Assembly: GCF_029210395.1 (NCBI RefSeq)
Contig: NZ_JARGDP010000007.1
Coordinates: 18,446-82,445 of the forward strand
Length of the DNA: 64,000 nt
Direction: 5' to 3'
Origin: Petrocella sp. FN5
GTDB taxonomy: Bacteria > Bacillota > Clostridia > Lachnospirales > Vallitaleaceae
Below are positions 17,250 to 25,701 of this stretch, piece after piece. The notes beneath the pieces were generated by a model. That model worked only from the letters and a program-made list of their open reading frames with translations, ran no database searches and was not told where the DNA came from. The first letter of the stretch is position 1. Every line of letters begins with the position of its first letter. The position numbers and the translations under genes are program-made.

Positions 17250-17960
17250 ATGAAAAAAATGATTGTAATAGGATTGATATTCTTATTTGTGCTTATAGGA
17301 ACAGGCTGTAAAAAAACAGTTACAAATGACATATATTCTGATACAGATGTGGTCGTAAGCACGGATGGTATTACAAGCACAGAGGATCTATACGGTCAAT
17401 CACCTGTGGAAGGAGAACAACCAACAGATGAGGACACGACGAAAATTGGACCTGTAACACCGGAATCGTTAGAGAATCAAGACGTTAAGGATCAACTCTT
17501 GAGTTTTCTTGAGACATTTCATTATAATATTTTTTTTAGTCAAAGAGATATGACAGAAGGTATTATTGAAAGTGATCGTATAAAGTTCGCAATATCATAT
17601 ATTTATCAAAATGAGTATCAAGAGTTAAGATTTGATACATCTAAGTTTATACTTTATGTTCCCGGACAAAGAGTAGAGGAAATTGTGTATGAGTATTTTG
17701 GTGAAACTGTATCGCATCATGAATCATTTGAAGAAGAAAAAATTGTCTATGAAGAAGGCTTTTATCTTATGCCTGCAGTGGACACTGAATGGAATGAAAA
17801 CCCTCAAATCTATAGTATTGAGCTGAATGGGGATAATTCATATCTGGTTACCATTTCGCTTTATAATAGTGATCTTCAACCAACAAGAGCCTATAGGACA
17901 ATCGTTGCGGTTGAGAATAACCGATATGTTTTGAAGTCTTATAGCCCGATTATTAATTAA
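17250..17960 (+). CDS. Uncharacterised lipoprotein
   Basis: 236 residues. A signal peptide (MKKMIVIGLIFLFVLIGTGC) ends in a lipobox with Cys20, so the protein should be lipid-anchored outside the membrane. An acidic Thr/Asp-rich linker follows to about residue 75, then a ~150-residue alpha/beta domain I do not recognise. AGGAGGA precedes the ATG. Only 55 bases separate it from leuS with no terminator, so they may be co-transcribed, but a functional link is not evident. Confidence 0.75.
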   Translation: MKKMIVIGLIFLFVLIGTGCKKTVTNDIYSDTDVVVSTDGITSTEDLYGQSPVEGEQPTDEDTTKIGPVTPESLENQDVKDQLLSFLETFHYNIFFSQRDMTEGIIESDRIKFAISYIYQNEYQELRFDTSKFILYVPGQRVEEIVYEYFGETVSHHESFEEEKIVYEEGFYLMPAVDTEWNENPQIYSIELNGDNSYLVTISLYNSDLQPTRAYRTIVAVENNRYVLKSYSPIIN

Positions 17961-18015
17961 TGTGGGAAGTATGGAAAGTAAGTCTTAAAAAAGACTCAAT
18001 AAAAGGGAGGCAATT

Positions 18016-20427
18016 ATGTCAAAATTGTATAACCATAAAACAATAGAGAATAAATGGAGAAAAAACTGGGAGACAAGCCCTATAAATCTACCAAGTGAAG
18101 AAAAGAAAAATTATTATTGTTTAGATATGTTCCCATATCCTTCAGGTAGTGGTTTACATGTAGGCCATTGGCGCGGTTATGTTCTTAGTGATGTTTGGAG
18201 TCGTTACAAAATCCTACAAGGTTATCATGTCTTACATCCCATGGGTTGGGACGCTTTTGGGTTACCTGCTGAGAACTATGCAATCACCATGGGTGTTCAT
18301 CCGGCAAAAGCAACGGCTGAAAACGTAGAAAATTTCAAACGTCAGTTAAAAGAAATCAGTGCTGTTTATAATTGGGATAATGAAGTAAATACCACAGATC
18401 CAAATTTTTATAAATGGACCCAGTGGATTTTTGTACAAATGTTTAAAGAAGGCTTAGCCTATGAGAAGGAAATGCCGATTAATTGGTGCCCAAGTTGTAA
18501 GACGGGATTGGCCAATGAAGAAGTAAAAGATGGAAAATGTGACCGTTGTGATGCAGAAGTAACTAAGAAAAATCTTAGACAATGGATGCTGAAGATTACT
18601 GCTTATGCAGAAAGGTTGTTAAATGACCTGGATGAACTGAACTGGCCCAGCAAAGTTAAAAAAATGCAATCGGATTGGATTGGAAAATCTTATGGCGCTG
18701 AAGTGGATTTTGAAGTTGAAGGTCATAATGAAAAAATAAAAGTATTCACGACAAGGCCGGATACCTTATATGGTGCCACTTTTATGGTATTGGCTCCGGA
18801 ACATGAACTGGTCAAGACCCTAGCGGCAGAGACACATAACCATGAAGTAGAGGCTTATGTATTTAATGCATCCCTCAAATCCTCTGTAGATCGTTTACAA
18901 GAAAAGGAAAAAACAGGTGTTTTCACTGGCAGTTATGCTATCAATCCGTTAAATCACAAAAAAGTACCTATTTGGATTTCAGATTACGTCCTTGCGGACT
19001 ATGGTACAGGAGCCATTATGTGTGTACCGGCACATGATGAAAGAGACTTTGCATTTGCCAAAAAATTCGATCTGCCTATTGTTCAGGTAATCGCTAAGGA
19101 TGGCGTAGAAGTCGATTTAGAAGAAGCCTACTCCGACGTCGGTATTATGATTAACTCAGAAACTTTTAATGGTATACCGTCGGATCAGGCGAAAGAAGTG
19201 GTAGCAAACTACTTAGAAGAAAAAAATATTGGTGTTAAAACCACGAATTATAAACTTAGAGATTGGGTATTCTCCAGACAACGCTATTGGGGTGAACCGA
19301 TACCAATCATACATTGTCCAAAATGCGGTCCGGTACCGGTAAAAGAAGAGGATCTACCGGTAACTTTACCTGAAGTGGAATCCTATGAACCAACAGGTAC
19401 AGGCGAATCACCACTTGCAGATATTCATGAGTGGGTTAATACAACCTGTCCTGAATGTGGTGGACCCGGTAAACGTGAGACAAATACGATGCCTCAATGG
19501 GCAGGATCTTCATGGTACTTTTTACGTTATGTGGATGTAAACAACAATGATGCTTTAGTTTCAAAAGAAAAGATGAAAGCATGGTTACCGGTCGATATGT
19601 ATGTGGGTGGTATTGAACATGCTGTTTTACATCTACTGTATTCAAGATTCTATACTAAGTTTCTCTATGATATTGGTGCGGTCGAGTTTGAAGAACCATT
19701 TACCCAATTGTTCAATCAAGGGATGATTTGTAAAAATGGTGCAAAAATGAGCAAATCCAAAGGTAATGTTGTTTCTCCTGATGATTTGGTGGAAAACTAT
19801 GGCTGTGACTCATTAAGACTTTACGAGCTTTTCGTTGGTCCACCTGAACTGGATTCTGAGTGGGATGACCGTGGTATAGAAGGTGTTTATAGATTTATCA
19901 ATAAGGTTTGGAACCTTGTTATGGATAACAAAGACCGTCAAGTGAAAGTGACGCCTGAACTTGAGAAAATAAGACATTTATTGATTCATGAGGTTACACA
20001 GCGTATGGATTCATTCCATATGAATACGGTGGTATCTGCCTTTATGGAATACACCAATAAGTTGATGCATCAATCTAAGAATAATCAGGGTGTTGACCTA
20101 GATACCATAAAAACCCTTATCACCCTTTTAGCGCCTTTTGCCCCTCATATGGCAGAAGAATTATGGGAAGTGATTGGTGAAGAAGATACGGTGTTTGACC
20201 AGACATGGCCGGTTGCAGATCCAGAAAAAATGAAAGAAGACGAGATAGAGATGCCCGTACAGGTTAATGGTAAGGTTAAGGCAACAGTTACCATTGGTGT
20301 TGAAGAGGCAAAAGATTCAGTTCTTGAGAAGGCTAAGTTAGCGGTTGAGAAAGTCATTGGTGGTCAGTCTATTGTTAAAGAAATCTATGTTCCTGGTAGA
20401 ATCATTAATATTGTAGTTAAAAATTAA
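18016..20427 (+). CDS. leuS: Leucyl-tRNA synthetase
   Basis: 803-residue class I aminoacyl-tRNA synthetase charging tRNA-Leu. The HIGH-type motif is HVGH in PYPSGSGLHVGHWRGY, and the KMSKS loop is exact at about 577-581. The editing domain (TTRPDTLYGATFMVLAPEH) and Zn-type cysteines (CPSCKTG, CPECGG) are present. Length is normal. The ribosome binding site is GGGAGG. I searched by eye for a T-box leader (AGGGTGGNACCGCG-like) and found none, which is unusual for a clostridial leuS. Confidence 0.97.
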   Translation: MSKLYNHKTIENKWRKNWETSPINLPSEEKKNYYCLDMFPYPSGSGLHVGHWRGYVLSDVWSRYKILQGYHVLHPMGWDAFGLPAENYAITMGVHPAKATAENVENFKRQLKEISAVYNWDNEVNTTDPNFYKWTQWIFVQMFKEGLAYEKEMPINWCPSCKTGLANEEVKDGKCDRCDAEVTKKNLRQWMLKITAYAERLLNDLDELNWPSKVKKMQSDWIGKSYGAEVDFEVEGHNEKIKVFTTRPDTLYGATFMVLAPEHELVKTLAAETHNHEVEAYVFNASLKSSVDRLQEKEKTGVFTGSYAINPLNHKKVPIWISDYVLADYGTGAIMCVPAHDERDFAFAKKFDLPIVQVIAKDGVEVDLEEAYSDVGIMINSETFNGIPSDQAKEVVANYLEEKNIGVKTTNYKLRDWVFSRQRYWGEPIPIIHCPKCGPVPVKEEDLPVTLPEVESYEPTGTGESPLADIHEWVNTTCPECGGPGKRETNTMPQWAGSSWYFLRYVDVNNNDALVSKEKMKAWLPVDMYVGGIEHAVLHLLYSRFYTKFLYDIGAVEFEEPFTQLFNQGMICKNGAKMSKSKGNVVSPDDLVENYGCDSLRLYELFVGPPELDSEWDDRGIEGVYRFINKVWNLVMDNKDRQVKVTPELEKIRHLLIHEVTQRMDSFHMNTVVSAFMEYTNKLMHQSKNNQGVDLDTIKTLITLLAPFAPHMAEELWEVIGEEDTVFDQTWPVADPEKMKEDEIEMPVQVNGKVKATVTIGVEEAKDSVLEKAKLAVEKVIGGQSIVKEIYVPGRIINIVVKN

Positions 20428-20446
20428 CACTTTTAATGAATAGGGA

Positions 20447-20483
20447 AGGTCTCTAAGTATAAAAAGCTTAGAGATCTTTTTTT
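20447..20483 (+). terminator. Terminator of leuS
   Basis: An 11-bp stem AGGTCTCTAAG / CTTAGAGATCT (one G-U pair), 9-nt loop, and seven T. Confidence 0.9.
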
Positions 20484-20557
20484 ATTTTCTTGAACTTCAT
20501 AATTTCTTAACAGAATATTTACATATTATATACATAAAGATAATTAATTAGAAATAG

Positions 20558-20586
20558 TGTGCATAATCTGTGGATAATGTGGAAAA
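20558..20586. promoter_or_regulatory. Cluster of three DnaA boxes
   Basis: Read on the minus strand, TTATGCACA (20558-20566), the consensus TTATCCACA (20569-20577) and TTTTCCACA (20578-20586) lie in the same orientation with 11- and 9-base steps. The flanks are very AT-rich. It lies in the 400-bp gap between leuS and the dehydrogenase gene, with no dnaA, dnaN or gyrB in the window, so an origin is unlikely; a DnaA-titrating or regulatory cluster is more plausible. Confidence 0.5.
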
Positions 20587-20675
20587 ATAAAAATAAATCA
20601 AAAGAAGATAATTAAAATATCAGTTAATTTTGTCTATTCAACCCATTAGAATACAGAATACAAACAACAGTCAGC

Positions 20676-20704
20676 TTGACAAAAACTGTATGATTGTATA
20701 CAAT
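20676..20704 (+). promoter_or_regulatory. Promoter of the IDH-type gene with GntR operator
   Basis: TTGACA, 17-base spacer, TACAAT. The -10 box is half of a perfect 12-bp palindrome ATTGTATACAAT at 20693-20704. That core (TTGTATACAA) is the kind of site bound by FCD-type GntR regulators, and such a regulator is encoded by the second gene of this unit. Repression by blocking the -10 box, with feedback, is the inference. Confidence 0.7.
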
Positions 20705-20831
20705 AATACTAAAGTTGCATGTTTATTAATTAATCTGCATAGGTGAAGCATCAAGAATAAATGTTATAATAAAGGCGGTCGTTCTAATGCGACAAATCAA
20801 ACCAATTATGGCATCAAACGGAGGTAATAAA

Positions 20832-21977
20832 ATGGATTATTTGAAACATTTTGAGACACTTGTCAACAATCAGAAAGCTAGAGTGGCTAAGATGAAGGAA
20901 CAAGGTGACTTCATTGATTACAAAAGCTTAGACAAGATCATTATTGGTGTTGTCGGTGGTGATGGTATTGGTCCGGCAATTACAGCTCAATCTCAGCGTG
21001 TGCTTGAATTTTTGCTTGCGGATGAAGTCAAAAAAGGCAAAGTTGAGTTTAGAGTAATTGAAGGTTTAACGATTGAGAAAAGAGCAGAAGTGAACAAAGC
21101 CATTCCGGATGAAGTATTGGCAGATCTTAAAAAATGTCATGTTATCCTTAAAGGACCAACAACGACACCAAGAGAAGGGGATCCATGGCCAAATATTGAA
21201 AGCGCTAATGTAGCCATGCGTAAGGAACTGGATCTTTTTGCCAATGTAAGACCAGTTAAAGTTCCTGAAGAGGGTATTGACTGGACGTTTTTTAGAGAGA
21301 ATACAGAAGGCGCATATGTACTAGGAAGTCAAGGTATTCATATTGATGAAGACATTGCTTTTGACTTCAAAGTTATTACAACACAAGGTGCCGAAAGAAT
21401 TGCTCGTGCAGCCTTTGATTTTGCTAAGAAGAACGGAAAAACACGTGTTACATGTGTGACTAAAGCCAATGTTATTAAGACTTCAGATGGGAAATTCTTA
21501 AATGTATGTAAAGAAGTTGCTAAAGACTATCCAGGTATAGAGATGGACGACTGGTACATTGATATCATGACTGCAAAGCTGATTGATAAAAATAGAAGAA
21601 CACAATTCCAAGTAATGGTGCTTCCTAACTTATATGGTGATATTCTGACGGATGAAGCAGCAGAATTTCAAGGTGGCGTAGGTACGGCCGGTTCAGCCAA
21701 TATTGGTAAGAGATATGCAATGTTCGAAGCCATTCATGGTTCAGCACCTAGAATGGTGGATGAAGGAAGAGATATATATGCTGATCCTTCTAGTGTTGTT
21801 CGTGGTGGTGCTATGTTACTAAGCCATATTGGTTATACTGTGGAAGCAGATAAATTATTCAAAGCCCTTGAGATTTGTGGTCAAACAGAAAAGAAATTGG
21901 TGATGACAGGTAGAGATACAGGTGCCACCAATGCAGATTTTGCAAACTATCTCATGGAAACCATAGAGAAATTATAA
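20832..21977 (+). CDS. Isocitrate/isopropylmalate-type dehydrogenase
   Basis: 381-residue member of the isocitrate/isopropylmalate dehydrogenase family, which oxidatively decarboxylates a 2-hydroxyacid with NAD(P). Visible are GDGIGP, the substrate loop RENTEGAYV, the Lys of TKANVIK, YIDIMTAKL, the Asp pair in LPNLYGDILTDEAAEFQGG and the nucleotide region EAIHGSAPR. NAD-dependent isocitrate dehydrogenase is the best guess; the FCD regulator and absence of leu genes argue against isopropylmalate. ATG at 20832 has GGAGGTAATAAA upstream; the ATG at 20787 has none. Neighbour: its probable GntR regulator, 27 bases downstream. Confidence 0.88.
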   Translation: MDYLKHFETLVNNQKARVAKMKEQGDFIDYKSLDKIIIGVVGGDGIGPAITAQSQRVLEFLLADEVKKGKVEFRVIEGLTIEKRAEVNKAIPDEVLADLKKCHVILKGPTTTPREGDPWPNIESANVAMRKELDLFANVRPVKVPEEGIDWTFFRENTEGAYVLGSQGIHIDEDIAFDFKVITTQGAERIARAAFDFAKKNGKTRVTCVTKANVIKTSDGKFLNVCKEVAKDYPGIEMDDWYIDIMTAKLIDKNRRTQFQVMVLPNLYGDILTDEAAEFQGGVGTAGSANIGKRYAMFEAIHGSAPRMVDEGRDIYADPSSVVRGGAMLLSHIGYTVEADKLFKALEICGQTEKKLVMTGRDTGATNADFANYLMETIEKL

Positions 21978-22004
21978 GAAAAAAATATTTATTGGAGGCG
22001 CGTA

Positions 22005-22703
22005 TTGGACAGCTATAATCTTCAAGATGAAGTTAATGACAAATATTCACTAAGGGGTCGTGTTTTTCACAAGATACGAGAAGACATCCTTAAAGGTGGG
22101 TATAAGCATAAAGAGGCTATTAAAGAGTTGCAGGTCGCTGTAGAACTAGGCGTCAGCAGGACACCAGTCAGAGAAGCCTTAAGACAACTAGAGCTTGAAG
22201 GTTTGGTCACGATTATACCTAACAAAGGTGCAATCGTGACTGGCATCAATGCAAAAGACATTCAGGATATCTATGCTATACGGTCTATGATTGAAGGTTT
22301 GTGTGCTAAATGGGCATCAGAGAACATTACAGCCAGTCAGATTGATGATTTAGAGGAAGTTGTATACTTATCAGAATTTCACCTTGAAAAAGGTCACATT
22401 GATCAATTATACGAATTAGATAACAAATTCCATGAAATCCTATACGAGGCTTCAAATAGCAAAATCATGAAACATGTTTTATCGGATTTTCATCATTATG
22501 TACAACGGGTCAGGAAAGTGTCTTTGTCTTCTGTGGATCGAGCAAAAGCTTCTATTAAAGAACACAAAGCCATCCTAGAGGCGCTAAAAATCGGTAATGG
22601 CAAGACAGCCAGTGAACTGACCAATAAACATATTGAGAATACGTCCCAAAATGTTAGTAAAAAAAAGATTGCTCAGATTTTGGATATGGATCATAATCAG
22701 TAG
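22005..22703 (+). CDS. GntR-family (FCD) transcriptional regulator
   Basis: 232 residues. The N-terminal winged helix carries the GntR signature (LGVSRTPVREALRQLELEGLVTIIPNKGAIV), followed by an all-helical FCD effector domain with acidic and His metal-site residues (DNKFHEILYEAS). FCD regulators usually sense a carboxylic acid. The start is a TTG at 22005, six bases after GGAGG; no ATG fits. It follows the dehydrogenase in one unit whose promoter carries a matching palindrome, so it probably controls its own operon. Confidence 0.9.
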   Translation: MDSYNLQDEVNDKYSLRGRVFHKIREDILKGGYKHKEAIKELQVAVELGVSRTPVREALRQLELEGLVTIIPNKGAIVTGINAKDIQDIYAIRSMIEGLCAKWASENITASQIDDLEEVVYLSEFHLEKGHIDQLYELDNKFHEILYEASNSKIMKHVLSDFHHYVQRVRKVSLSSVDRAKASIKEHKAILEALKIGNGKTASELTNKHIENTSQNVSKKKIAQILDMDHNQ

Positions 22704-22707
22704 TATT

Positions 22708-22754
22708 AAAAAAGTAGTAACCATGGAGGAAAGTCTAAGGTTGCTACTTTTTTT
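22708..22754 (+). terminator. Terminator of the GntR unit
   Basis: Stem AAAAAGTAGTAACC / GGTTGCTACTTTTT with one G-U pair, a loop of 16 nt and a T-run. Confidence 0.85.
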
Positions 22755-22794
22755 GGTTTGTCTCAACTGATCCTATGAAAAACCATCCACAGAA

Positions 22795-24720
22795 TTACGA
22801 CGTCTTTATTTCTTCAAGTGCATCATGATGTTGCGTCCATGACTCATATAACTTCTCAAGAGAGGCTTCAAGGACTGACTTCTCTTCGGTGAGCCTAGTA
22901 GCCGCTTCATGGTCTGTATATACGGCTTCTAGACAGAGCTGATGATGTATGTTCTCTATTTGCTCTTCGTGGCTGTGAATATCCAACTCAGCCTTCTCAA
23001 GGAGGTTTTCCAGTCTTCGTCTTTCGGTTTTTTTGGCTTTATCATCTAACCAGTTGGATTTGTTTTCTGTTGTTATCTCAGAAAGTGCTGCTATTTCTTC
23101 TGAATTATTTATGTCATGCTGTCTTAAGAATTCATCATAATTACCTAAATAGGTTTTGATTTTTTTGTCGGACAAATGCATGACTTTATGGGCGACACGA
23201 TTGACAAAATAGCGATCGTGAGATATAAACAAGAGCGTACCTTGATAACCGATTAACGCATTTTCTAGAATACTCTTTGAAATCAAATCCAAATGGTTAG
23301 TAGGCTCGTCCAAAATTAGGAAATTGGCTTCACTCAGCATCAGTTTTACTAAGGTCAAACGGCCTTTTTCACCACCACTTAACTTTGAAACCTGCTTAAA
23401 AACATCATCACTCTTAAAAAGATAGGATGCTAAGATGTTACGGATTTCTCCTTGTGAGAGTGTAGGGTAAGCGTCAGATATTTCCTCTATTAAGGTATTG
23501 TCTGAGTTTAACAATTGATGTTCCTGGTCGTAGTAGCCTATTTTAACTTTTGCACCAAGCTGAATCTGACCGGAATCGGCTTGCATAACTTTGTTGATGA
23601 TTTTAAAAAGGGTTGATTTACCTGATCCGTTATCACCAATGAGTGCAATATGCTCACCTTTTTTTATTTCGAACTGAATATGATCTAGAAGCTCTATACG
23701 ATCAAAAGACTTACATAGGTCTATGACTTTCATGACATCATGCCCGCTTTCATAACGGGGTTTTAATTGAAGATGCATATCAGCATGAACTTCCATAGGT
23801 CGGTCTAGACGTTCCACTTTTTCTAATAGTTTTTCACGGCTTTCAGCTCTTTTAATAGACTTTTCTCGATTAAATGAACGTAATTTTTTAATAACATCTT
23901 CTTGTTGCTTTATGGTCTTTTGTTGTTGATCATAGTGCTTAGCTTGGATTTCTTTAATATGAGCCTTTTTTTTCATAAAATCAGAGAAATTACCTTGGTA
24001 TTCAATGGCTTTACCCATTTCAATCTCTATGGTTTTGTTTACAATTTGATCAAGAAAAAATCGATCATGAGAGATGATAAATAGGGTACCTTTATAGGCT
24101 TGTAAGAATCCCTCTAGCCAGCGAATGGCATCCATATCTAGATGGTTGGTTGGTTCATCTAACATAAGACAGTCAGGATTTAAGATGAGTTCTCTTGCAA
24201 GAGCCAGCCTTGTCTTCTGACCGCCGGATAGTTTAGACACTTCAAGATCAAAGTCGTCTTGTGAGAAGCCTAGACCTTTTAGAACACCTTTGATTAGACT
24301 TTCATATTGATAACCATCAATGGATTCAAAAAGATGACGTAATTTAGCATAATCTTCATTAAGTTTATCTAATAAATCAAGATCACCTTCATGAAGATGA
24401 ATTTTTTCTTCCAAATCGGTAAGTTCATTTTTTATATGAACCAATTGCTCGTTGGCATTGTAAACAGTCTTGTAAAGGGACTGATTTGAATCGGATAATG
24501 CATTTTGCTTTAAATAGCCGAATGTTTTACCAGAAGCTTTATAGACAGAACCACGATCAGCTAAAAGTTCACCGGTAATGATTCTAAAAAGTGTGGTTTT
24601 ACCGGCACCGTTGATTCCAATGAGTGCTACTTTTTCGCCTTCATTGATAATGAAATTAATATCCTTTAATAAGGTATCTACGATAAATGATTTAGTAATA
24701 TTTTTACAACTTAATATCAT
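22795..24720 (-). CDS. ABC-F family ATPase
   Basis: 641 residues with two ABC ATPase domains and no membrane segments: Walker A GINGAGKTT (about 35-43) and GDNGSGKST, signatures LSGGQKTRLALARE and LSGGEKGRLTLVK, Walker B in MLDEPTNHLD and ILDEPTNHLD. A charged linker separates the domains and a coiled coil forms the C-terminal ~90 residues. ABC-F proteins bind the ribosomal E site and either help translation or protect from antibiotics; the layout is like YdiF/Uup-type rather than a clear resistance protein. AAAGGAT precedes the ATG. Confidence 0.92.
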   Translation of the reverse strand: MILSCKNITKSFIVDTLLKDINFIINEGEKVALIGINGAGKTTLFRIITGELLADRGSVYKASGKTFGYLKQNALSDSNQSLYKTVYNANEQLVHIKNELTDLEEKIHLHEGDLDLLDKLNEDYAKLRHLFESIDGYQYESLIKGVLKGLGFSQDDFDLEVSKLSGGQKTRLALARELILNPDCLMLDEPTNHLDMDAIRWLEGFLQAYKGTLFIISHDRFFLDQIVNKTIEIEMGKAIEYQGNFSDFMKKKAHIKEIQAKHYDQQQKTIKQQEDVIKKLRSFNREKSIKRAESREKLLEKVERLDRPMEVHADMHLQLKPRYESGHDVMKVIDLCKSFDRIELLDHIQFEIKKGEHIALIGDNGSGKSTLFKIINKVMQADSGQIQLGAKVKIGYYDQEHQLLNSDNTLIEEISDAYPTLSQGEIRNILASYLFKSDDVFKQVSKLSGGEKGRLTLVKLMLSEANFLILDEPTNHLDLISKSILENALIGYQGTLLFISHDRYFVNRVAHKVMHLSDKKIKTYLGNYDEFLRQHDINNSEEIAALSEITTENKSNWLDDKAKKTERRRLENLLEKAELDIHSHEEQIENIHHQLCLEAVYTDHEAATRLTEEKSVLEASLEKLYESWTQHHDALEEIKTS

Positions 24721-24828
24721 GACTGTATCCTTTCTCTATCTATGTTTCGACATTATCATACCATTAATTAGAACCATTGAAAAGAAAAAGGAAAGTAAGG
24801 TACAAAATAAACAATATACCAATTAGAA

Positions 24829-24857
24829 TTGACAGTTATTTAACAAATAGCTATAAT
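24829..24857 (+). promoter_or_regulatory. rex promoter with probable Rex operator
   Basis: TTGACA, 17-base spacer, TATAAT. The 18 bases at 24829-24846 (TTGACAGTTATTTAACAA) match the Rex pattern TTGTTAN6TAACAA at 10 of 12 fixed positions and cover the -35 box. This suggests Rex represses its own gene when NADH is low. Confidence 0.65.
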
Positions 24858-24890
24858 GGTATTAAGATATGGAAGAAAGGGGGCAATGAT

Positions 24891-25523
24891 ATGTCAGATA
24901 AGAGAATATCGACAGCAGTTATAAAAAGATTACCTAGATATTATAGATATCTTGGAGAACTACTTGAGAATGATATCGTTCGAATCTCCTCAAATGAACT
25001 AAGTCAACGTATGGGTGTTACAGCTTCTCAAATCCGTCAGGATTTAAATAATTTCGGTGGGTTTGGTCAGCAAGGTTATGGGTATAATGTAAGTCACCTG
25101 TATAATGAGATTGCGAAGATTTTAGGGCTTGAGAATCACTACAGTGTGATTATAATAGGTTCCGGTAACTTAGGTCAGGCTTTAGCCAATTATACAGATT
25201 TTGAAAAGCGTGGTTTTGTAGTAAAAGGACTTTTTGATGTCAACCCAAGATTGGTGGGGATATCTGTTCGAGGCATGGATGTACAAGATATGGATCAACT
25301 TAAAGATTTTGTTGTAGAAAACAACATTGATATAGCCATATTAACCGTCCCGAAAAACAAAGCACCTGCAATAGCCAATGATCTATGTGAATGGGGTATT
25401 AGAGGTATATGGAATTTTGCACCTGTTGATTTACAGATTAATAACTATGATGTGGTGGTTGAAAATGTTCACTTATCAGAAAGTCTGATGACTTTATCTT
25501 ATCGAATTAAGGATTCTGAGTAA
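24891..25523 (+). CDS. rex: Redox-sensing transcriptional repressor Rex
   Basis: 210 residues. An N-terminal winged helix (ISTAVIKRLPRYYRYLGELL, ISSNELSQRMGVTASQIRQDLNNFGGFGQQGYGYNV) is followed by a Rossmann domain with GSGNLGQALANY that binds NADH/NAD+. Rex represses fermentation and respiration genes until NADH rises. ATG at 24891 has AAGGGGG upstream; the frame is open upstream to 24777 but that includes the promoter. The family is secure. Confidence 0.97.
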   Translation: MSDKRISTAVIKRLPRYYRYLGELLENDIVRISSNELSQRMGVTASQIRQDLNNFGGFGQQGYGYNVSHLYNEIAKILGLENHYSVIIIGSGNLGQALANYTDFEKRGFVVKGLFDVNPRLVGISVRGMDVQDMDQLKDFVVENNIDIAILTVPKNKAPAIANDLCEWGIRGIWNFAPVDLQINNYDVVVENVHLSESLMTLSYRIKDSE

Positions 25524-25580
25524 AAGTTTGAAATGTAACATGTTTGTAACATATTTAATACTTGGTCAAGTTATAATAAG

Positions 25581-25639
25581 AGATAGGAAATGGTTTGAAG
25601 TTGATGGTACTCAGCTCAGAATTTTTTCTATCTTTTTTT
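25581..25639 (+). terminator. Possible terminator after rex
   Basis: AGATAGGAAA pairs with TTTTCTATCT across a ~35-base insert and is followed by seven T. The long loop makes it less certain. Confidence 0.45.
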
Positions 25640-25701
25640 ATGATTAACTTAACCTTCCTATTTTAACAATGCAATCATCAAATACGATGTTAGGAGTTGT
25701 C

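Noticed and set aside
17961..18015. Regulatory leader of leuS
   Set aside because: Only a small AGTCTT/AAGACT hairpin is present; no T-box or riboswitch core.
20558..20831. Chromosomal replication origin
   Set aside because: Three DnaA boxes are too few and dnaA, dnaN, rpmH and gyrB are absent from the window.
24777..24890. Longer Rex protein starting upstream
   Set aside because: The added segment contains the promoter and operator, and AAGGGGG marks the start at 24891.
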